Shown here: in pieces, positions 7,514 through 14,176 of the stretch
Numbering within the stretch: position 1 is the first letter of the stretch
How the letters are laid out: every line of letters begins with the position of its first letter
NCBI GenBank assembly: GCA_032251435.1
Contig: JAVVEH010000056.1
Span: forward strand, 1-24,684
Source of the DNA: JAVVEH01 sp032251435
GTDB lineage: Bacteria > Verrucomicrobiota > Lentisphaeria > Oligosphaerales > MVZH01
Direction: 5' to 3'
DNA length: 24,684 nucleotides
The notes under the pieces: model-generated
Databases searched by the model: none
The model's input: only the letters and a program-made list of their open reading frames with translations
Told to the model about the DNA's origin: nothing
Made by a program: the position numbers and the translations under genes

Positions 7514-8755
7514 ATGAAACTTTTTTCTCTGTATCAGCGGCTTGTTTACACGGCGGTCGGTTTCGCCTGTTTTGCCACGGCGGTCACCGCCCAGACCCTA
7601 TGCTCCGGGCCGGGACATGACCACTCGCATGGCCCCGCCGTTGATGACCGGACAGATTTTCCCTTCATGGCCGGACATGTCCATGGAACGGTCTTCAACG
7701 ACCGCGTGTTTGAGGCGGCAAGCAGTGAGGATAAAATAACTTGGTCAAAGTTGCACCTGCATGCGGGCGCGGGTTTTTACCTGGCCCCCTGGTTCAGAAT
7801 TGAAACCCGGATTAAATTGGAAGAAGCCCACAACCACGGCGGTTGCGGCGAAGAGGACCATGACGGTGAGCATGAAGAGGAACATGATGACCATGCGGGT
7901 CACGATCACGGTTTCGGTGGCGATGACCGTTTTTTTCAAGACCACTACGCTGTTATCGAGGAACTCAAGGCGACCGTGACTTGGGGTGATTTTGATGTTT
8001 TCGCGGGAAAATTCAATCCCCGATCGGGGCTGGACATGCACGCCATCCCGGGCCTGTACGGGTTTGAGGTGCTTGAAGAATACAGCATCTTAGAGCGTCT
8101 CGGAGCGGGTGTCCGTTACGCCATGGAAACGGCCTCATTCGGGACTGTCACACTGGAATTGTCTAGTTTTTTCGCCGACACGTCTTTTCTAAATGAAGGT
8201 ATTGGCGAAGACCGTTCCGTTCCTCACTCACGCGCGGACGGCGGCTTGGCCAATACAGAAAGCCTGGCTTCTTTTTCCGGATGTCTCGCCGGCGACGGGT
8301 GGTATGCGGCTGTCGGCGACACCATTCACTCGATTGACTGGACCCTCGGTCTGGCCTATCAAGACGGTGGCGAAGGGCATGAAACGTGCCGGGACGAAAG
8401 GCGGGGGTCTGTCGGCCTGGTCTACGGCATCGCCTGGACGGAAAAATTGTCGTCACGCTTGGTGGCGGAGTGGCTTCACGCCGAACATTTCGCCGGCGGA
8501 TTGTCAGATAATGATTTTATCACTGTGGGCGTCGGATTTGACTACGGGGGTGTGACCGCCGGTTGCAGCTTCACGGATGTCAACCGCTCGCATGGGGAGG
8601 ACGGCCACTATGTTCAGGGAAGCATAGGCTATCAGTGGACCAGTGGGCTGGGGATCCATGTCGTCTGTAAACATGATGACAGGGAAGACCGGGATATGAA
8701 AAGCGTTGGTTTCGCGCTGTCGTATCATCACAGCGCCCAAAGCCCGGTCAGATAA
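7514..8755 (+). CDS. Histidine-rich outer-membrane beta-barrel, probable zinc porin
   Basis: 413 residues from ATG 7514, with AGGAG (7499-7503) 10 nt upstream. A signal peptide ends at Ala26. The mature N-terminus has a GHDHSHG motif, and residues 106-132 form a His/Asp/Glu-rich loop with eight histidines. The rest alternates short amphipathic strands and turns (VTLELSSFF, WTLGLAYQ, SSRLVAEWLHAEH, FITVGVGFDYG, AGCSFTDV, YVQGSIGYQW, SVGFALSYH), the pattern of an outer-membrane beta-barrel. There is no TonB box and it is too short for a TonB-dependent receptor. Its place next to Zur suggests a zinc-induced-when-scarce porin; the loop would collect Zn(II). A general porin with a metal-buffering loop is the alternative. 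Confidence 0.75.
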   Translation: MKLFSLYQRLVYTAVGFACFATAVTAQTLCSGPGHDHSHGPAVDDRTDFPFMAGHVHGTVFNDRVFEAASSEDKITWSKLHLHAGAGFYLAPWFRIETRIKLEEAHNHGGCGEEDHDGEHEEEHDDHAGHDHGFGGDDRFFQDHYAVIEELKATVTWGDFDVFAGKFNPRSGLDMHAIPGLYGFEVLEEYSILERLGAGVRYAMETASFGTVTLELSSFFADTSFLNEGIGEDRSVPHSRADGGLANTESLASFSGCLAGDGWYAAVGDTIHSIDWTLGLAYQDGGEGHETCRDERRGSVGLVYGIAWTEKLSSRLVAEWLHAEHFAGGLSDNDFITVGVGFDYGGVTAGCSFTDVNRSHGEDGHYVQGSIGYQWTSGLGIHVVCKHDDREDRDMKSVGFALSYHHSAQSPVR

Positions 8756-8900
8756 ATGTGAGGCACGTCATGAGTGGTGCCCACGCCGACCCCTAAGCCG
8801 CCAAGGGTGACATCATAAGCCTATGCGCCCCATCTGGCACCGCTTCGGTTTATATCCCCTTTTTCCCGCGTTTAGCGCTGACGAGTCGCGTCACTGGACT

Positions 8901-8929
8901 TGACAAGCGGCTCATGCCGCGGCATAGTT
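8901..8929 (+). promoter_or_regulatory. Candidate promoter with a palindrome in its spacer
   Basis: TTGACA (8901-8906), a 17-bp spacer and CATAGT (8924-8929). The perfect 12-bp palindrome ATGCCGCGGCAT (8915-8926) sits in the spacer and runs into the -10, the classical position for a repressor site or for a spacer-distorting activator. It lies about 230 bp before the protease start, leaving a long leader. Confidence 0.5.
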
Positions 8930-9033
8930 CCGCCCGCTCAGAAAAACGGTGTGGGTGAGGTCTGGATCACGGTCGCGATGTCCATAAAATCCCGCCATTA
9001 TCAGCCGAACTCAACGAATATCCATTCCTTCTT

Positions 9034-9057
9034 CCTGTTTTTTTGTCAAAAAACAGG
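9034..9057. other. Perfect A/T-armed hairpin
   Basis: CCTGTTTTTT and AAAAAACAGG, 10-bp arms around TGTC. The T run is inside the stem and no T tract follows, so it is not a textbook terminator on either strand; it lies in the presumed leader of the protease gene. Confidence 0.7.
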
Positions 9058-9158
9058 GCGTGGCGGTTTTGCCGAGTGACAATTTCTGAATGAAGTCGTT
9101 AAGAAGAATTTCTGTGGAGAGTTTTGACACGACTCCCGGCGGGAAGAGGATTACAGTG

Positions 9159-10106
9159 ATGAAAAAAAGACGCTGTCACATGCTTTCCATTTGGGTCTTC
9201 GGCCCGCTTTTTTTACTGGCCGCCGGCTGCCGGACCGCGCCGCGCTATCAGCACCTTGACACGGTCGCCAATGGCGGGCGGCAGTGGTTTCAGGCCATTG
9301 AAAAAGCCGCCGCCAAACTGGCTGACGACGGGCGGCTGACAGCTCCCGGCGATCTCCTGACCACTCTGCCGGCCAAGACCCGGCTTAAAGCGCCCCGCCC
9401 AGTCGGCCGGTACCGGTCGGGACCGGATCTCTACCGTCACGCCCGGCGGGCCACAGTCGTTGTCGGCGCGGTTAGAAACTGCACCAATCCCAGGTGCAGT
9501 ATCCGCAAACATGTGAATCCGGCATCTGGAGTGATTGTGCATCCGGCGGGAATTGTGGCGACAAATTATCATGTGATCCAAAAAACCAATCACCTAGGCC
9601 TCGTGGTGGGTACCGATGACGGACGGGTGTTCCCGGTCGTCGAAATCCTCGCGGCCAATGAAAAGCAGGATGTCGCGCTGCTGCGGATTGAGGGAGAGGC
9701 GTTTCCCTTTCTTCCCCCCGCGGGTGACGCGCCACCGGGAACCGATATCTATGTGCTGAGCCATCCGCGCCAGGAGATGTATCAGATGTCCAAAGGCGTT
9801 GTCACTGGCTACCATATTAGAAAAACATACGACAAGGAAACGAAAACCGTGGGTGAACGCCGCAGTATGAACGTGTCCGCTGATTACGCCAAGGGCTCCA
9901 GCGGCGGCCCCATCCTGGACGCCTACGGCCGGGTCGTGGGCCTGGTGTCGGCGACGGAACCGGTCTACTATATCGAAAAGCCGGAAGAACATGACTTAAT
10001 CCAAATGGTCATCAAACGGTGTGTCCCCGGCAGTGATATTGTCAGTCTTTTCGCTCCGGACCGCGCGTCCGACACAGGATCCAAGCCGCGTGCGGACAAT
10101 CTTTGA
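9159..10106 (+). CDS. Trypsin-like serine protease, predicted lipoprotein
   Basis: 315 residues from ATG 9159, which has GAGGA (9146-9150) 8 nt upstream. The N-terminus is a lipoprotein signal ending in a lipobox, LAAGC, with Cys24 as the lipidated residue. The chymotrypsin-fold (S1C, DegP-like) catalytic triad is complete: His138 in ATNYHVI, Asp171 in DVALLRI and Ser238 in GSSGGPI. Unlike DegP/HtrA there is no PDZ domain after the protease domain. A C-x4-C motif (NCTNPRC, 108-113) lies just before the catalytic His region and may form a disulfide. The protein should act in the periplasm or at the membrane surface; its substrate is unknown. Its 3' end overlaps the next gene by 17 bp. Confidence 0.85.
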   Translation: MKKRRCHMLSIWVFGPLFLLAAGCRTAPRYQHLDTVANGGRQWFQAIEKAAAKLADDGRLTAPGDLLTTLPAKTRLKAPRPVGRYRSGPDLYRHARRATVVVGAVRNCTNPRCSIRKHVNPASGVIVHPAGIVATNYHVIQKTNHLGLVVGTDDGRVFPVVEILAANEKQDVALLRIEGEAFPFLPPAGDAPPGTDIYVLSHPRQEMYQMSKGVVTGYHIRKTYDKETKTVGERRSMNVSADYAKGSSGGPILDAYGRVVGLVSATEPVYYIEKPEEHDLIQMVIKRCVPGSDIVSLFAPDRASDTGSKPRADNL

Positions 10107-10887
10107 TATTTATTCGTCAACCCAGCTGATCTGGGTCGCCGTGTCAATTTTCCTGATGGGCATGGGCAAAGGCGGATTTCCCATCGGCGCGGTCGCCCTG
10201 CCGCTTTTGGTTCTGGTCTGGCCGGAACAAGCGGGCGACACTAAAAAAGTCGCCGCGTTCATGCTGCCCATGCTCTGCGTCATGGATTGCTTCGCCGTCG
10301 GTTTTTACCGGAACCATATTGACTGGCGCCGGGTCTTGCCGCTTGTGCCCATGGCTGTGCTGGGTGTCGCCACCGCCTCCGTCTTGTTTCTTTTCGGTGA
10401 TTCCTTCGTCCATCTCTCCGACCGCTGGCTTAAGTTGATGATCGGATTGATCGGGTTGATGTTTGTCGCCTATCAGATCTGCCGGAAACTGATTTTAAAC
10501 CGGTTGAGCGACAGTGAACCGACCCGGAGGAAGGCTCATGGTTTCGGGTTCAGCGCCGGGGTCACCTCCACCCTCGCTCATGCGGCGGCCCCGCTGGCCC
10601 AGATGTATTTTCTCCCGCAAGGGCTCGGTAAAATGACCCTGGCCGCGTCCATGGCGGGCTTTTTCTTTATTTTAAATCTGGTCAAAGTCATTCCCTATTT
10701 TTTTTCCGGTCAGTTCACCCGCGAGGGAATGACCCTGTGCGCCATGATGCTGCCCTTGATTCCGGTGGGAGTGGCGGCGGGGTTCACCAGTGTCCGGATG
10801 ATGAAAGGCGACACCTATCGGCTGTTTATTCACATCATCCTCTTTTGCACCTCGTGCGTCCTCATTCAGCGGGCGCTGGCCGGATAA
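10090..10887 (+). CDS. TauE/SafE (TSUP) family membrane permease
   Basis: About 265 residues from GTG 10090, the choice made because AGGA (10076-10079) lies 10 nt upstream and the protein then begins close to the first helix; a GTG at 10021 would give a longer, unlikely overlap. The sequence is almost entirely hydrophobic helices with the family's opening motif (SIFLMGMGKGGFPIGAVALPLLVLV) and a second related half (GFSAGVTSTLAHAAAPLAQMYFLPQ), typical of TSUP transporters. Members export or import small anions such as sulfite, sulfoacetate or taurine-derived compounds; the substrate cannot be read from the sequence. Overlap with the protease gene implies translational coupling. Confidence 0.85.
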   Translation: MRTIFDIYSSTQLIWVAVSIFLMGMGKGGFPIGAVALPLLVLVWPEQAGDTKKVAAFMLPMLCVMDCFAVGFYRNHIDWRRVLPLVPMAVLGVATASVLFLFGDSFVHLSDRWLKLMIGLIGLMFVAYQICRKLILNRLSDSEPTRRKAHGFGFSAGVTSTLAHAAAPLAQMYFLPQGLGKMTLAASMAGFFFILNLVKVIPYFFSGQFTREGMTLCAMMLPLIPVGVAAGFTSVRMMKGDTYRLFIHIILFCTSCVLIQRALAG

Positions 10888-11013
10888 TCGCCCGGATAAC
10901 GCTGTGATAGGTTGCAAGCGGATGAAAATCAAGCCATTCACAAGCAAAATAGCAAAATCGGAGTAAGTTAAGGGACGTGTGATAGTGGATAGATGTTGTG
11001 ACGGCGACGGGCA

Positions 11014-12624
11014 GTGAGAACGCCGTCATTCCGGACCATGCTTTCACGGGTCGCGGTGAACGCGTCGGCATCCGACCCAGATGGCTTGAGAGATCGTATG
11101 AGCGCCCTGCTTACACAGTTTGAAAAAATACCCCGGCGGCTGACCTTGTCAGTCTTTTGGGGTGGTTTATTAATGGCCGCGGGGATCGCTGTCGTTCTCG
11201 GCGGCCCTGTGTACCGGGATTTACGCCATCAAGCCGAACTCAAGGCCTTGCGGACGCTTGACGACAAGGTCAAACGGCTGGACATTTTTTTTCAAGATTC
11301 TCTGCGCGCCGCGACCGAATACCGCTATATAGAAAATTCCTTTAAACTCGACGCCGAGCTGGGACAGTGGTGGGGCATGCCGGGGGAACCGTTGGAACCA
11401 GCGACCGTGCCTGACATCGCGCGGGTGGATCTCAGCCGGGTCAAGGGCATGGTGCGCTATTCCGGCCAGCGTCAAATCTCCGGAAACCCCTTCGGCGTGA
11501 CGGACACACCCCTGCTTCCCCCAGGCAGCCAGCCCGTCCTTCACAATGTGTACAATGTCAGTGGCGCCCGGTCGGTGTCCATTTTATTTCCGGTGTCGAA
11601 GGGGCCCGACGGACACGATGGCGTGGATATGGTTTTTTGTGACGCCTCGGAGCTCACTCCGATGCTGGCGGGAACGGATTTCCCGGGTGGCGAAGGGCAT
11701 CTGTCTCTCATGGACACCAGCGGCGGCGCGATCCGGTTTTTAACGCCGCCAGCCCCTGTGACGGACGATGCGGAAGCGGCGGAAAATTTACTCCGCAAAG
11801 CCGCCCGCGCCGCCCGCGGCGCCAGTGGTGACCCGTGGAGTTTTGTTGACTTAGGCGGGCGGCGGCTGGCCGTCACCCAGGCGCCCTTGTCCACAAGTGA
11901 CTGGGCGGTCCTGCTGACAGTTCCGCTCACCGACATGTATCGGGGAACCCGTCTGAAACTGGTGGGCATGGGAGGGATAGCGGTTGTTTTGGCCTTGTTT
12001 TTAAGCACCTTCTCATTGGCCTTCTCCCGCCCCTTCAGCGCTTTTTTAAAACGGATGGACCATCTTCTGAGCCGTGAACGGTCAAAACGGTGCCGTGACG
12101 CCCGGTTTCTTCAAGAGGCCCGATGGCGGCTAACCACTCAAAATATGTCACGGGAACTTATGGGGTCTCTGGCCATGCCGCTTGCCGACAATTCCGCGGA
12201 AACGCCGGACGGGCGGGCGGCGCTGGCGGCGTTCGCTCGGATATACGGGGCGGAACACGCCTGCCTCTGGCATCGCCAACCAGTGGTGATGGCCTTATCC
12301 ACACTGGATCCGCCGATGGCTGAACAGACGTATATCGCCAAGGCCTTGGAAGACTTTTTGGACGACGAGATGACCATCGTTATCGCTGACACGACAGCGG
12401 CGCGGCTGCCCGCGTCCTTAGGCCAGGTCGCGGACCAGTGCCAGTGGCGGTCACTGGCGGCGGCCGCCATCGGGCCTTCGCGTCAGCGCGCCTGGGGTGT
12501 CGCGGTGGCCAGTAAAAAAGCCGGAACGTTCACCACGCCGGATATCGCTGAATGGCTGGTTCTGATCGGGACGCTCTTGGTCTGCCGGAAAGACTTCATA
12601 ACCCGTGAAGACCATGATGAGTGA
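11014..12624 (+). CDS. Two-TM sensor protein with a possible GAF-like cytoplasmic domain
   Basis: 536 residues if GTG 11014 is the start; ATG 11038 and ATG 11098 are alternatives and no strong ribosome-binding site decides between them. A transmembrane helix at about 44-64 is followed by an extracytoplasmic domain (about 65-310) that resembles a Cache-type sensor: a long helix after the membrane, then beta-rich segments, closing with LSTSDWAVLLTVPLTDMYRG, a familiar end for such domains. A second transmembrane helix (about 314-334) leads to a short helical linker and a 150-residue alpha/beta domain that could be GAF-like. No histidine kinase, GGDEF, EAL, phosphatase or HAMP motif is visible, so the output is unclear. 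The 126 bp before it show no clear promoter. Confidence 0.65.
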   Translation: MRTPSFRTMLSRVAVNASASDPDGLRDRMSALLTQFEKIPRRLTLSVFWGGLLMAAGIAVVLGGPVYRDLRHQAELKALRTLDDKVKRLDIFFQDSLRAATEYRYIENSFKLDAELGQWWGMPGEPLEPATVPDIARVDLSRVKGMVRYSGQRQISGNPFGVTDTPLLPPGSQPVLHNVYNVSGARSVSILFPVSKGPDGHDGVDMVFCDASELTPMLAGTDFPGGEGHLSLMDTSGGAIRFLTPPAPVTDDAEAAENLLRKAARAARGASGDPWSFVDLGGRRLAVTQAPLSTSDWAVLLTVPLTDMYRGTRLKLVGMGGIAVVLALFLSTFSLAFSRPFSAFLKRMDHLLSRERSKRCRDARFLQEARWRLTTQNMSRELMGSLAMPLADNSAETPDGRAALAAFARIYGAEHACLWHRQPVVMALSTLDPPMAEQTYIAKALEDFLDDEMTIVIADTTAARLPASLGQVADQCQWRSLAAAAIGPSRQRAWGVAVASKKAGTFTTPDIAEWLVLIGTLLVCRKDFITREDHDE

Positions 12625-12724
12625 CATGACCATGCATTTCTTTTTAACCTTGAGCGGCGGCGTTGGCTTTTGTCAGTTTTAAGACCATATTCTCAGCCTT
12701 ATGGATCAATCACGGAGAAAAAAA

Positions 12725-13618
12725 GTGTATGTCGCCCGCACCCGGGGGTTTTGCGGGGGGGTTCGGCGGGCCCTGGATATGGTCAACGCCTGCTTGACCC
12801 GGTATGGACCGCCGGTGTACGTGTTGCATCCGATTGTGCACAACCGCTTTGTGGTGGAGGATTTTCAGTCCCGGGGGGTGGTGTTTATTGAGCGTGTCGC
12901 GGAAGCGGCGCCGGGGCGTCCCCTTATTTTAAGCGCCCATGGCGTGTCGAAAGCCGTTGAGGAAGAGGCCAGCCGTCTCGGAGCGTCAGCGGTTATTGAC
13001 GCCACGTGCCCTCTGGTGAAACAGGTCCACAGGCAGGTCCGGGATCACTGGCGTGAGGGCGAAGCGGTCATCCTTATGGGACACCGGGACCACCCTGAGA
13101 TTCAAGGGACTATCGGCCAGGTGAAATCTGAAGACAGCTATGTGGTTGAATGCCCCGCGGACATCGCGGCTTTGCCCGGCAGCCTGGCGCAAAAACCAAT
13201 TGTCTGCGTCGCCCAGACCACGTTGACTCAGGCCAAAGTGGACGACATGTTCACCGGAATCCGCGCCCGTTTTCCCAAAGCTGATGTCACCCTCGGAAAA
13301 ACGGTCTGCTACGCGTCCACCAACCGGCAGCAGGCGGTGATGGAACTGGCGGAGATGACGGATATGATTCTTGTGGTGGGATCAAAAAACAGTTCCAACG
13401 CCAATCGCCTGCGCGAAACCGCGGAGGCCGCGGGTGTCCCCGCCTATCTGATTGACTCCGCCGGAGAATTGTCGCCTGAGTGGTTGAATGACGTTGAGTC
13501 AGTCGGTGTCACCGCCGGCGCCTCAACACCCGAGTATGTGGTGGAGCGCTTGCTGACGGTTCTTAAATCCCGCGGCTGGGATTCCGTCGAAGAGGTTGGC
13601 GCCGTGGAGAAATCATGA
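12725..13618 (+). CDS. ispH: 4-hydroxy-3-methylbut-2-enyl diphosphate reductase IspH
   Basis: About 297 residues from GTG 12725, preferred because GGAG (12714-12717) lies 7 nt upstream and the protein then begins at the same point as E. coli IspH; the in-frame ATG at 12701 adds 8 residues but has no ribosome-binding site. It makes IPP and DMAPP in the last step of the MEP pathway using a [4Fe-4S] cluster. All family landmarks are present: GFCGG (cluster Cys10), IVHNRFVV, SAHGV, DATCPLV (second Cys), GHRDHPEIQG with the catalytic Glu, AQTTL, VCYASTNRQ (third Cys), VGSKNSSN and GVTAGASTP. It is full length. Its stop overlaps the start of the DUF116 gene (ATGA), so the two are translationally coupled. 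Confidence 0.95.
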   Translation: MYVARTRGFCGGVRRALDMVNACLTRYGPPVYVLHPIVHNRFVVEDFQSRGVVFIERVAEAAPGRPLILSAHGVSKAVEEEASRLGASAVIDATCPLVKQVHRQVRDHWREGEAVILMGHRDHPEIQGTIGQVKSEDSYVVECPADIAALPGSLAQKPIVCVAQTTLTQAKVDDMFTGIRARFPKADVTLGKTVCYASTNRQQAVMELAEMTDMILVVGSKNSSNANRLRETAEAAGVPAYLIDSAGELSPEWLNDVESVGVTAGASTPEYVVERLLTVLKSRGWDSVEEVGAVEKS

Positions 13619-14052
13619 CAAAACTGCTTGTGAAACTCAATAACTGGCTCACCCGCCTGCGGCGGCGGCGGATCGCCCCCGATGAACTGCTGTTGCTAAT
13701 CCCGCATTGCTTGCAAATTCAGACCTGTGAACATAATGTGCGGGGAGATCTGACACAGTGCCAGCGCTGCGGACGCTGCCCGATTGATGGTCTGATCGCT
13801 CTCAAAGAAAAATATGGTGTCAGCATTGAGCTGGTCAGCGGCGGACGGAAAGCGGTCGCGGCGGCGAAAGATAAAAAAATCAAGGGTATTGTAGCGGTCG
13901 CCTGCGGCAAGGAGCTGGCGGCGGGGTTGAAAGCGGTTTTTCCCAAAGCGGTCGTGGCGGTCATGAACGCTCAGCCGGAAGGACCTTGCGTCAATACCAC
14001 CGTGGACATTGAGGCGGTGGAAGCGGCGATACAATCATTTTTGAAAGCGTGA
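13615..14052 (+). CDS. DUF116 family cysteine-rich protein
   Basis: 145 residues. It carries the DUF116 pattern: a basic N-terminus, LLIPHCLQIQTCEHNVRGD, then CQRCGRCPIDG, a VAVACGKELAAGL segment and GPCVNTTVD. The clustered cysteines (PHC, TC, CxxCGRC, ACG, PC) suggest a metal or Fe-S site, but this family has no function that I know. It overlaps ispH by 4 bp (ATGA), so it is made together with IspH. Since IspH is an iron-sulfur reductase, a role in electron supply or cluster care is possible; this is inference from linkage only. A hairpin and a heptamer array follow its stop codon. Confidence 0.8.
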   Translation: MTKLLVKLNNWLTRLRRRRIAPDELLLLIPHCLQIQTCEHNVRGDLTQCQRCGRCPIDGLIALKEKYGVSIELVSGGRKAVAAAKDKKIKGIVAVACGKELAAGLKAVFPKAVVAVMNAQPEGPCVNTTVDIEAVEAAIQSFLKA

Positions 14053-14055
14053 CGG

Positions 14056-14094
14056 CGTGAAAACGTGACGGTCTGTATTTATTCACGTTTCACG
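14056..14094. other. Hairpin joining the DUF116 stop to the heptamer array
   Basis: CGTGAAAACGTGA (14056-14068) pairs with TCACGTTTCACG (14083-14094), 12 bp with one bulged A and a 14-nt loop. The left arm is an inverted copy of the array unit. It begins 4 bases after the DUF116 stop but has no T tract, so termination here would have to be factor-dependent. Confidence 0.7.
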
Positions 14095-14158
14095 AGTCAC
14101 GTCCCACAATTCACGAGTCACGATTCACGTCTCACGTTTCACGAGTCACGTCTCACCC
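14082..14158. repeat. Heptanucleotide array, 11 units, consensus NTCACGN
   Basis: Eleven units in strict 7-bp phase: TTCACGT, TTCACGA, GTCACGT, CCCACAA, TTCACGA, GTCACGA, TTCACGT, CTCACGT, TTCACGA, GTCACGT, CTCACCC. Nine of the eleven keep the core TCACG. The array ends 6 bases before the AGGAG site of the desaturase gene, so it forms most of that gene's leader. Confidence 0.95.
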
Positions 14159-14176
14159 TATCTTAGGAGAAAAATG

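Larger units (their letters stand above)
8756..9158. other. 403-bp gene-free region
   Basis: No convincing gene, tRNA or small-RNA signature is seen. It holds a candidate promoter with an internal palindrome (8901-8929) and an A/T-armed hairpin (9034-9057). An in-frame ATG at 9090 could extend the protease but would put 23 charged residues before the lipoprotein signal. Confidence 0.6.

Noticed and set aside
9034..9057. Intrinsic terminator for the barrel gene
   Set aside because: The hairpin is nearly 280 bp from the barrel stop and its T run is inside the stem, with no T tract after it.
14082..14158. CRISPR array or protein-coding repeat
   Set aside because: There are no spacers, and the repeated part lies between the DUF116 stop codon and the desaturase ribosome-binding site with no start site of its own.
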